Notes: generated from the sequence alone by a model not told the origin. A stretch of DNA of 64,000 nt from Margaritifera margaritifera (GCA_029931535.1 JAQPZY010000646.1:124001-188000), one strand, 5' to 3'; counted from the stretch's first letter, positions 47,242 to 55,018 are shown. Translations and numbers: made by a program.

Positions 47242-47988
47242 TCAAAAATGGGCTGAAGGGGACGTGTAAATGACAGGACCACCTTCTTCACCCCAAGGGT
47301 GAAACAATTGGGCACGAAATCTCAAATAGTCAGGAGTGGTGGGTTTTAAGTCAATGAGTAAATACTCGTGAGGGGTTTGAGTGGCATCGTCGTACGCATA
47401 ATTGAGCCAAGGAGCCCCTAACTGTTTGGCTAACACTTGTACTTGAGATTTGTCTCTGGGGCTTTTAAACAAGACCACGGAATGAGCATTCAGACTGATG
47501 GTCCGATGGGCTTTACTTTGTTGAAATAAATTTTGAGTAATGTAGACAATACTAGCATTACGATGGTGTCCTTTTCGTGTAAACCAAAGTTTAATTTCTT
47601 CTTCGTCTTCTCCTAACATGTCATCAAAAATAACCAAATGGGTTTGACTCACGTCAGACACAATTCCATCGTCTTCGTGAGGAATACCATCCACAAACGA
47701 AATGGTTTCTCCTTGACTTTCTTTCAATAACGTGTAAGACGGTTGCCACTCTTTGTAACACCACACGATACGTTGAGGTGGACGATCAAACAAATCAGCT
47801 TTGTGTTCAATCAAACGTTTGACAAATTCGGTTTTACCTGAACCACTCGGTCCAGTAATCAACATGTTAAATGGATGGCGCAGATACAAAGCATTCCAAC
47901 TGGGACGATCTAACTTTTCGTCAATCACTTTAACCACAGAAGAGGAGGAGGTAGACGAGGTAGAAGAAGAAGAGGATGATGTAGCCAT
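47242..47988 (-). CDS. ATP: Genome-packaging ATPase (FtsK/HerA type)
   Basis: Intact frame to TGA 47242; it is open from 48051, but a TATA-like box at 48038-48046 places transcription downstream, so ATG 47988 (248 residues) is preferred. The N-terminus is a Ser-rich tract. Walker A is LITGPSGSGKTEF, Walker B is HLVIFDDML, and a sensor-like SIVYITQNLF follows with HSVVLFKSPRDK, all typical of the A32-like packaging ATPases of Polintons, adintoviruses and virophages. It would drive DNA into preformed capsids. No missing residue noticed. Confidence 0.93.
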   Translation of the reverse strand: MATSSSSSSTSSTSSSSVVKVIDEKLDRPSWNALYLRHPFNMLITGPSGSGKTEFVKRLIEHKADLFDRPPQRIVWCYKEWQPSYTLLKESQGETISFVDGIPHEDDGIVSDVSQTHLVIFDDMLGEDEEEIKLWFTRKGHHRNASIVYITQNLFQQSKAHRTISLNAHSVVLFKSPRDKSQVQVLAKQLGAPWLNYAYDDATQTPHEYLLIDLKPTTPDYLRFRAQLFHPWGEEGGPVIYTSPSAHF

Positions 47989-48037
47989 GTCTGAGGTAAG
48001 AAGATTTTTGAGAAGAAGACAAAAAACCCAAGACATT

Positions 48038-48046
48038 TTATACGTT
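48038..48046 (-). promoter_or_regulatory. TATA-like box CGTATAAAATG
   Basis: About 55 bases upstream of the ATPase ATG at 47988. Confidence 0.55.
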
Positions 48047-48153
48047 TTCATACACGTTTATTTTTTTTTTTTTTTAAAAACAACCAACAAAAAAAACATA
48101 TTTTACAACTTTACACGAACACGAAGAAGTGAATGAGTGAGAAAATATGCAAT

Positions 48154-48769
48154 TTAAATGAACACGTACACAATGAAGACTACCACTAAAACACCTAAAG
48201 TTATCTCTAAACAAGGCAATGTACAACAATATTTTCGTGTCCTAGTAATGAAAGACACAGACACTGTGTTTTGGGGTAGTGGTAGTATTCTTCTGGTGGT
48301 CTTCTTCTTCTTTGTTTTTGAATGCTCTGACGACGGCGGCAAGGAAGGGTTGTGTTCCTCAAGAGGTATTTGAACCACACCAGTGGTGTCAGGTTCTTCT
48401 TCTTTTTCTTCTTTCAGGGTTTCCCATTGAGGTTCCCATTTTTTCACTTTTGGACCCTTATGGACAAGTTGCCAAATCTTTGGCAAACTGGGCCACTTCT
48501 TGTAGCCAATATTGGAAACCAAGGTTTCTCCAGGGACGTACATCTTTCCAATTGAAAAGGTGTTGGTGTAACTCACTAGCAAAACACACTTCTTGAAATG
48601 TTTTATAAACAGATAAAGTGTGACGAATGTCTTCTTCACATGGAAGTTCCTCACTGATTTTCATGACCACTCTCAACGCTTTAAGTACAATGTTTCTTTC
48701 GTGTACTGATAAAATCAAATATTTATAGTCTTCTTCATCTACTAAGTCCGAAGAAGAACACAGGGTCAT
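48154..48769 (-). pseudogene. Accessory protein with C-terminal membrane anchor, frameshifted
   Basis: ATG 48769 overlaps the end of the preceding frame and opens about 100 helical residues (EEDYKYLILSVHER, EEDIRHTLSVYKTF, NLGFQYWLQEVAQF) to TAA 48458-48460. In a neighbouring frame the sequence continues plausibly as KKWEPQWETLKEEKEEE, a Pro/Ser linker, and a single C-terminal hydrophobic segment (ITLGVLVVVFIVYVFI) to TAA 48154. I infer one gene with a frameshift near 48470, anchored by a tail segment. The family is unknown. Its place beside the Bcl-2-like frame may mean a related role. Confidence 0.5.
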
Positions 48770-49363
48770 ATTGTTTTTTGGAACTCAACAATTGAGTCCA
48801 AAACAACCACGGATCCTCCAAAAGAATCCAAGGCAAACACTTGTCCTCAAAAATAGTCCACAACGAATGTCCTGGAAATCGAATTCCAAGATAAGCAGTC
48901 ACTAAGACACACACCACATAACGTCCAAAATTCAATGGAAACAGTTCTTGTATCACTTTTTTATAATCCTCTAAGGTCTGAACACGATCGTTGACTTCCT
49001 TCCACGGAATCCGTTTCACGAGTGACGTGTACAGCGCAGGCATGCCAACTCTTTATAGGGGTCGATGGCAAAGGTAGGTATCTTGGGTGGCATGTTTTTT
49101 ATAGCCAGGCTCCCAAGGTTGGTACCTTTTGAGAAAGTCTCCGTGAACGTAGCTATTGTGATAGACGTTGCCCATAATCATTCTTCTATGACCTTGGAAG
49201 AGGGTATAGTGTACAGCTCGAGAAATGACTCTGAGTTTACGTTTCACTTGGATCTTGACAAACTCTTGGTAAATCTTTTCGCGCACTTCCAAAGGCAAGC
49301 CACGAATGTACTCTGGTAAAGTTTCCGTATTCTTCTAAAGAAGAAGTATTCTCCTCCGACATG
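48735..49363 (-). pseudogene. Bcl-2-like protein (BH1/BH2 motifs), interrupted
   Basis: The segment from ATG 49043 (102 residues to TGA 48735) has ELFPLNFGR, matching the BH1 NWGR signature, followed by a hydrophobic helix, and 36 residues later PWILLEDPW with the exact Trp-Ile-x5-Trp spacing of BH2. The same frame is open before it, behind a TAA at 49053-49055, for a further 80 codons beginning near LPLEVREKIYQEFVK. An ATG at 49363 lies upstream in a neighbouring frame with a one-base shift near 49320. Bcl-2 homologues block mitochondrial apoptosis. The TAA falls where the BH3 helix would lie. Known: several DNA viruses carry Bcl-2 homologues. Inferred: homology here, from motifs and spacing only. 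Confidence 0.55.
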
Positions 49364-49373
49364 GAATTTTTTT

Positions 49374-50048
49374 TTACTTCTTCTTTTGTTTGACATCTGG
49401 CTCATCGTACCCGTACTGTTCTAAGGCCACTAAAGGTAAGAAGTGACAGTGCGGAGACCATCTGGCATGTTCAATGTCAGCTGAGTCGGTAGGCTCCCAT
49501 TGGTGAAGTTTCACACTGCAACTGAAACATTGAACTTTATCTCCTTCTCCCACGTATTTAAATCCAGATCTAGCTAAACCTTCCGGTTTAGGACCTTCTA
49601 GATATTTTGGCCACTTGTCTCTGAATGACTCGAGACGACTTTCATACTTGGAATAACCAAGTAAACTCACAGGTATTCTGACATGCGAATATTGACCAAC
49701 ATTGACCTTGTTGTCATTAACGTCAATACCAGTTCCTTTTGTATTTCCACTGAAGCAAAAAGGGTGTACTGCCTCTTTAGAGGGTGGCCGATGAGTGGTG
49801 GTGTGACTTGGAGAGGGTCCTGAATCCAAGATGTTACAAGCTACGGAATCCGTTTGAACGTGTGAATCGGGAATACCAAACCGTACAGAATCCGTTTCAT
49901 CGCATGGTACTGCATCACACTCCAAGTCGTGATGATAGTCCTTGGAGTTCACACTACCACTAGATTTCTCCCTTGGTAATGGTGGTGGGTGGGTGGTAGT
50001 TTGAGTACTCTTTTTGAAGTTTGGTGGAAGGATGACAAAATGACTCAT
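49374..50048 (-). CDS. BIR-domain inhibitor-of-apoptosis-like protein
   Basis: Intact, 224 residues from ATG 50048 to TAA 49374. The first about 140 residues are low-complexity (Pro/Thr/Ser, acidic). Residues about 145-215 form one BIR zinc-binding domain: YESRLESFRDKWPKYL, GLARSGFKYVGEGDKVQCFSC, then EHARWSPHCHFL, giving the C-x2-C...H...C ligand set. No RING is present, so it is not an E3 ligase on its own. BIR proteins such as baculovirus IAPs bind caspases or IAP antagonists and suppress apoptosis. Unlike most Polinton genes it is accessory, and was probably acquired from a host or another large DNA virus. A second, broken BIR gene lies directly upstream. Confidence 0.9.
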   Translation of the reverse strand: MSHFVILPPNFKKSTQTTTHPPPLPREKSSGSVNSKDYHHDLECDAVPCDETDSVRFGIPDSHVQTDSVACNILDSGPSPSHTTTHRPPSKEAVHPFCFSGNTKGTGIDVNDNKVNVGQYSHVRIPVSLLGYSKYESRLESFRDKWPKYLEGPKPEGLARSGFKYVGEGDKVQCFSCSVKLHQWEPTDSADIEHARWSPHCHFLPLVALEQYGYDEPDVKQKKK

Positions 50049-50086
50049 CTTCTTGCTTGGTTAACGTTGAAAGTCAGAATGAAGGG

Positions 50087-50468
50087 TTAGGCTTGGAAGG
50101 GGTTCCTTTTTTTATACCTGTCGACTGTACCATCCGAAAAGTATTGTAATGTGATCCGTGGAAACGCTAAAGAAAGGTAAGCACAGTTTGGTGACCATCT
50201 GACATGTTCCAGGAGAGCTGATTTCTTACAATCCATACGAATAGTGGCACCACAACTAAAACACTGTACTTTGGTTCCCTGTCCAAAGTAAACAAATCCT
50301 GCTCTGGCTAAAGAGTAGGAAGTAGGTAATCCATTTTTTCCTAAGTTTTTTTGTGCTCCATCGATGAGGACAATAACAATAGTCAGGCATGTGCTTAGGC
50401 CGATTTTTGAACGTTTTCAAACGACTGTCACACTCACCATAGTCAGGTAAAGCCCATGTTGAAGTCAT
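50087..50468 (-). pseudogene. Second BIR-domain gene, frameshifted
   Basis: ATG 50468 starts TSTWALPDYGECDSRLKTFK, the beginning of a BIR domain. The frame then degenerates. In a neighbouring frame from about 50355 the domain continues: SLARAGFVYFGQGTKVQCF, SCGATI, LLEHVRWSPNCAYL, with all four zinc ligands, to TAA 50087. The shift lies between 50340 and 50380, in a region with A7 and A6 runs. It is similar in layout to the intact BIR gene downstream (49374-50048), so the pair probably arose by tandem duplication followed by divergence of the N-terminus. A TATA-like box for the downstream copy lies in its last codons. Confidence 0.8.
50104..50118 (-). promoter_or_regulatory. TATA-like box GGTATAAAAAAAGGAACC
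   Basis: About 60 bases upstream of the intact BIR gene's ATG (50048) and inside the coding end of the second BIR gene. It is almost identical to the box at 50506-50518. Confidence 0.6.
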
Positions 50469-50488
50469 CCTCTTGGTGTTGTGTCTCT

Positions 50489-51623
50489 TCAAGACGGTTT
50501 CCTTTTTTTATACTCCTCCAAATTGACGTGTCCGTAAGGTAAAGTCGTGTGATCTGGAAGTCTCACTCGTTTTTGGTACACAATACGATACACTTTTTGA
50601 ACAGGTCGAGTCACGATTTGATGATTAGGTAGTCGTACAATCTTGTGAGGTTCTAACGTGGGTACTTGAAAGTCTTCCACTTGTCCAGACAGTAAAGCAT
50701 TTTTCAAAACCTCAAAGTTAACCACTTGGCTGGTTAGGGATGCCTGCTTGTTGCAACAGGAGTTCTGCTTCGTTTCGTTGTTTGGCTCTGTCCGACTGTC
50801 GAATGTTATTCCAGGCTCTTTTCCATTCTTTGCTCTCGTTCTTGTTGGCATACGTTCGCCCCACCACAATAGCCCGAGCCAAGCACATCTGGTCTTGAGT
50901 ATTGTCGATTTGGACGACACTGCGTTTGGTACTTCGAATATCGTCCACCAGTAACGGTTTCCTACTTCGTCCACTTCCTCAAGGAGGGTAAACGTGAGTC
51001 AAGTAAGGTGTGGCCTTTCCATCGGTGATGGTAAACTTGTCGTTCGATTGTTGAACATGTTCTATTTTGGACATGACTTTGTCTGGCGTTAATTCTGCCG
51101 GGGTGCTGAACTCGATCCAAACAGGACTCTTCAAATTGTCATGATGAATGGCCAGTCTCAATCGATCGTCTTCTTTAGCTCCACATTGTCGTTTCAAGTT
51201 CATTAAGACAGAATCCCACAAATCGCTAATGAACCCCGCCTCTTTCTCGGGAGGTACTTTGGACTTGAAGTCTTTAAAGTGAACAGTGTGAGTGTAAGCT
51301 GTAGTTTTAAATTTTCGAGAAGTTATTTTTTCCGTCTCTCGAATCCGATAGTAATTTTCAGGAGGAGCCAAGGTAGTAGGTAGTGTTTTTTGATCAGGGG
51401 TTCTGGTGTTGGTAGTGGTGATGGTGGTGGATTTTGTTTTGGGTGGGTTAGAAGTTTGGGTTTCTGGTTCACTCATCTCCACTTCGAAGTCACTAGCATG
51501 GACTTGAGCTAGTAGTTCATCTAGCGGTGTTTCAGGCGGTACGGAATGTCTTCGTCGTCGTGGCCGCTTTGTTTCTTCTTCTTCTTCTTCTGGTTTCTCA
51601 TGGCTTCGGCGTGATCTTTTCAT
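50489..51623 (-). pseudogene. POLB: N-terminal relic of protein-primed DNA polymerase B
   Basis: ATG 51623 opens 214 residues: a charged Glu/Arg-rich start, then a domain with KFKTTAYTHTVHFKDF, FISDLWDSVLMNLKRQ, LTPDKVMSKIEHVQQSND and YLTHVYPP. After TGA 50979-50981 the same frame continues RSTKRSVVQIDNTQDQMCLA, then RAIVVGRTYANK and ELLLQQAGIP, to TAA 50718. These two blocks, in this order, are the N-terminal extension of metazoan Polinton polymerase B. The exonuclease and polymerase domains that should follow (roughly 2.5-3 kb) are absent. A different frame stays open from about 50740 to TGA 50489 (ALLSGQVEDFQVP and beyond) and may be unrelated sequence joined at the deletion. Confidence 0.7.
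50506..50518 (-). promoter_or_regulatory. TATA-like box AGTATAAAAAAAGGAAACC
   Basis: About 40 bases upstream of the broken BIR gene's ATG (50468) and inside the last codons of the upstream open frame. The duplicated promoter box supports a tandem duplication that included regulatory sequence. Confidence 0.6.
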
Positions 51624-51664
51624 CTTGAAGTTTACTTTGAAACTGATTCAGTTTCACCCAGCGA

Positions 51665-51667
<3 letters not shown>

Positions 51668-51755
<88 letters not shown>
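51668..51755. repeat. (AT)n microsatellite
   Basis: About 44 AT units between the leftward polymerase relic and the rightward endonuclease gene, in the position of a divergent promoter region. Confidence 0.95.
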
Positions 51756-51758
<3 letters not shown>

Positions 51759-51808
51759 CTTCTTACCCTTAGAATCACTAGTCGTGATTGAACTTTCAAA
51801 CTGTGTAG

Positions 51809-52664
51809 ATGGAAAAGTACTGCGCTCGAGATAAAAGCCAAGATACTGGAATTGAATTGAATAAGTATGTTCATAAGGTGTATGATAATTATGCTGCTGA
51901 CATACTTGGTAATGTCTATCATATGAAGTATGGAAGGAAAGTCAAAGGAAATTTGAATTCATTTGGATTGATAAAGATTAAGGTTACTGGTAAGGAAGGA
52001 AAGAGGAAGAAACATACAAATCGAGGGAGATTTGTCTTTGAAGCGGTGAATGGAGTGGATCTGCCAAGACAGAGTGAAGTGGTACATCTCAATGATGTAC
52101 TTGATGATGATAGAATAGAAAATCTTCAAGTGATGACTACTAGTGAACGAACATGTTTGCATAAACATGTGAAGAATGATAAAGAAAAAAGGAGAATTAA
52201 TTTTGGAAGTGATAGAAGTGTGTTGGGCCAGTTTGTTGGTGAGACAGAGGAAAGAAGATTTGAAAGTATGGAAAAGGCTGCTGAATATTTTGATTGTCAT
52301 ACAGGAAGTATCCACTTTTGCTGTACTGGAATTTGTAAGTCGGTCTTTTCGAAGAAGTTCCAGAAAAGATTTCAAGCTAGATGGGAAGAGCCAGAGAAGA
52401 AGAGTCAAGGAACTAGTGGATTTGTGAGACCTGTTAAATTAACTGACTTGAATTCAGGATTATATAGTCGGATGGATTCCATTCGTGATGTGGCAAGGTG
52501 TTTTGGGTTAGATCATAGTAAAGTTTACAAGATTTGTAAAAAAAGAGCGGTGGATTCGAGATGATAATGGACATTTTATTAAGTTGGAGTTTATCAATGA
52601 GAGTCCAGAAGAAAGTTATGAGAGAATTGTAGACAAGAATCTTCCTGAAGTGTCAGAACAATAA
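51809..52664 (+). pseudogene. HNH homing-endonuclease-like gene, 3' frameshift
   Basis: The only plus-strand gene of the element. ATG 51809 opens YAADILGNVYHMKYGRKVKG, a NUMOD4/HNH-type start, then EVVHLNDVLDDDRIENLQVM in place of the HNH core, followed by two NUMOD1-like helix-turn-helix units (SMEKAAEYFDCHTGSI, RMDSIRDVARCFGLDHSKV). The frame stops at TGA 52562, but a one-base shift near 52545 gives 37 more codons to TAA 52662. The left TIR carries the same 3' segment without the extra base, so the right copy has a one-base insertion. AATAAA follows at about 52758. The gene tail lies inside the TIR. It may cut competing or empty sites; that is inference. Confidence 0.7.
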
Positions 52665-52754
52665 GAGAATGAAATGGTAAATATGGAAGTGTATTGAACT
52701 GTATTGGACTTATATGAAATTGTTTTATTACCACGAGTAACATAATGTATATAC

Positions 52755-52768
52755 ATTGAATAAAATAT
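52755..52768 (+). terminator. Polyadenylation signal AATAAA
   Basis: TTGAATAAAATATAATT lies about 90 bases after the endonuclease TAA, inside the TIR. It is the only clear poly(A) signal near that gene. Confidence 0.55.
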
Positions 52769-53915
52769 AATTATTATTATTGATGTATATATCTGAATGG
52801 TGCTGTGTGGTTTGTTTTTTACCCACCAAACCAAAAAAACACTTTCCCTCTCTTTCTATCGATCTAAAATTGGGAGGAAAGAAATAGACTACAGCACCAA
52901 CAGCAGCAGCAGCAAAGACAACGACAACAACAACAACAACAACAACAACTTTTTCAGTCCATCAAATAAAATTTTTTAAAAAAAAAATGGATTGTATATT
53001 TGTGGTGTGTGTTTTGATATAAAAAATTTAAAAAGTAAAAAAAACGGTTGTGTGTTTTGATATAAACAAAATTTAAAAAATAAAAAAATGGTTGTGTAGC
53101 GTGTGTAAGTTTTGTGTTTGATATATAAAAAAATTTAAAAAAAGTAAAAAAAATGGTTGTGTGGTGTGTGTGTGTGTGTTTTGATAAAAAAAATTTAAAA
53201 AAGTAAAAAAATGGATAGTGTGGTGAGTGTTTTGATATAAACAAAATTTAAAAAATAAAAAAATTTGGGATAGTGTGTTAGGTTTGGGTTTTGGGTTTTG
53301 GGTTTATTTGGGTTTGTATATAAAAAAATATAAAATAACAAAGAAAATTTAAAATGAGTTACGAAATTTTAGTACTATTTTTTAGTCAGTCAATTTTTTC
53401 CATTTTTTTCCGGATTATTTTCAGTCTCCGCTAACGTCCGGTACAATTTCGGAAGTTTAGTCTTACTTTTAGTCTCAGCCAATTTTTTCCATTTTTTTTT
53501 CCGGATTATTTTCAGTCTCAGCTAACGTCCGGTACGATTTCGGAATTTTAGTGTTACTTTTAGTCTAGGCCATTATAATCTAATGTTCCGGATTTTTTCT
53601 AGTCAAGGCTAAAGTCCGTGACGGTTCCCGAAGTTTAATACAACATTTAGTCACGTCCATTTTAGTGTTATTATAAGTTAGTTCCCTTGATCAAAGCTAT
53701 TTATAACATAGGTACAATATATGTAAATTTACTGACACCTCCAACATGATCTGAGGTATAGGTAATGCTTTATATATAACTCTAGGCTATATAGATATAG
53801 CCACTAGGCAGAAGGTCACTACACACGGCGTGTTGGATAGTGTAGTGTGGGGTGTTTGGATAGTAGATGACGTATTAGGACCACCCTTTTTTCAAGTAAG
53901 ATTAATTCTATTCCC

Positions 53916-54021
53916 ACGTCTTCTACCATCAAAACTGGGGTGGGGTGGGGGTGGGGTGGGGTGGGGGTGGGGGGTGGGGTGTTTTGATAGTAGAAGACGT
54001 TGTCTTCGTCACTACATACGG
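53916..54021. repeat. Hairpin with G-rich loop (right TIR), loop inverted, one arm short
   Basis: Plus strand: a short arm of 20 bases (ACGTCTTCTACCATCAAAAC, 53916-53935), a (TGGGG)n loop of about 45 bases, then the full arm GTTTTGATAGTAGAAGACGT onward to 54021. The order of arms, the mismatch position and the G-rich strand are the same as at the left end in plus-strand terms, although the surrounding TIR is inverted. Confidence 0.9.
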
Positions 54022-54247
54022 TGCGACCCCACTATGATAAATTCACGTTGGTACCCGTAGAGGCCCCAATGTTAATTTCCCGTTGGTACCCAAACTGCCA
54101 CCGCCATGTTAAATTCCCATAGAGTACCCAGAGAGGCCCCACCATGTTAATTTCCCGTAGAGTACCCAGAGTGCCCCCACAACGTTAAATTCCCATAGAG
54201 TACCCGTAGTGCCATCCCCAGTACATATTTACCCACCTATTACTACT

Positions 54248-54253
54248 ATCGTT
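54248..54253. repeat. Target-site duplication, right (ATCGTT)
   Basis: Matches 37440-37445 exactly. Confidence 0.93.
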
Positions 54254-54464
54254 TCTATTTGAAAAACGTAGTAGCAGTTGTTAGTCAGTTGTGAAGGGCA
54301 TCGGTTGAGCGTTATAATGTGCTGTTATTAACTTTTCTGTTTTTAAAATATATATTTAAATGCAACGCGGAGAATAAAATGGTAAAACAGCATACAACAA
54401 GTGCAAAAGAACGACTCGCATTCTGTTTCTTTTGCGGTTGCAGTGCTATGCGATCCCACGCACA

Positions 54465-54595
54465 GGGGTTCGTATCGTTACTTGCAATTTACCTGTAAAT
54501 CATACATGTACTATATAATACTAGTATTATTATATAGTACATGTATGATTTATAGGTAAATTGTAAGCAATGATACGAGCCCCTGTGATCCCACT
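54465..54595. mobile_element. Foldback MITE (family F), best-preserved copy
   Basis: Almost perfect palindrome: CACAGGGGTTCGTATCGTTA at the left, TGATACGAGCCCCTGTG at the right, with AATTTACC/GGTAAATT and TACATGTACTATATAATACT arms inside. No coding capacity. Its transcript would fold into a long hairpin. Confidence 0.85.
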
Positions 54596-54737
54596 TCAAT
54601 AGTTTAAACTCGTCGTCGCGTAACACGCGTGCTTGTTTTGCATGTATCATTATCTTTATCTCGGGCTAGTCCATTCCTCAATATGGGTTTTTGTTTTGCT
54701 TGTAGTTCACATATAACTTTATTAAAATACTTCATTG

Positions 54738-55018
54738 TAGTAGCGGCGCGAGGGACGTGGGGGTGGGGACTTATCCCCGGGCACCAGGCGAAGGGGGGCG
54801 CCATCGATAGCTTTTTGTTTTTAGCTGAAATGTTCATAGTATTTTATCTCACCTTAGTGTAACGGGGGCAATTCTTGACAAAACTTATATTTAGGAGGGA
54901 GGGGGTAGGAGGGGGGTTGGCAATTGACATAAAAACTGTTCTCTGTGGCAAAGTAGAGGTGCCACTAAAGAACATCTCCCCCCCCCCCGGGGCGCCTCGA
55001 ATCCTCGCGCTGCCACTG
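54738..55018. mobile_element. hAT-type MITE, second copy, 281 bp
   Basis: The right end GCCACTG and left end TAGTAGCGGCGCGAGGG (mutated) match the copy at 15697-15875. The flanks CTTCATTG and CCTCATTA form a plausible decayed 8-bp duplication. It shares the GACATAAAAACTGTTCTCTG interior. Confidence 0.65.

Larger units (their letters stand above)
37446..54247 (-). mobile_element. Polinton/Maverick (adintovirus-like) element B, 16.8 kb
   Basis: The element begins AGTAGTAATAGGTGGGTAAA and ends with its inverse, has about 1.7-kb terminal inverted repeats and an exact 6-bp target duplication. Its core set is adenain-like protease, double-jelly-roll capsid, penton-like protein, membrane protein, retroviral-type integrase, core proteins and a packaging ATPase, nearly all on the minus strand with tiny gaps or overlaps. 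The protein-primed polymerase B is absent except for an N-terminal relic, so the element should be unable to replicate alone. Accessory genes near the right end (two BIR genes, a Bcl-2-like frame) point to control of host cell death. Integrase and ATPase are intact, while several virion genes carry single stops or frame changes, which suggests recent insertion with early decay or sequence errors. Confidence 0.95.
52531..54247 (-). repeat. Right terminal inverted repeat
   Basis: Inverse of 37446-39159, with small differences: a longer (AAC)n tract at 52920-52950, a shortened hairpin arm, and an inverted hairpin loop. It starts within the endonuclease gene. Confidence 0.93.

Noticed and set aside
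49043..49058. TATAAAG before ATG 49043 as a promoter of the 102-codon frame
   Set aside because: It is only about 10 bases from the ATG and lies in coding-like sequence of the same frame, so it is more likely part of an interrupted gene.
37446..54247. A variant genetic code reading TAA/TAG as glutamine for the whole element
   Set aside because: Intact integrase, BIR and core genes stop at TAA in natural positions, glutamine is written with CAA/CAG throughout, and an internal TGA also occurs in the polymerase relic. Kept only as a question about individual sites.
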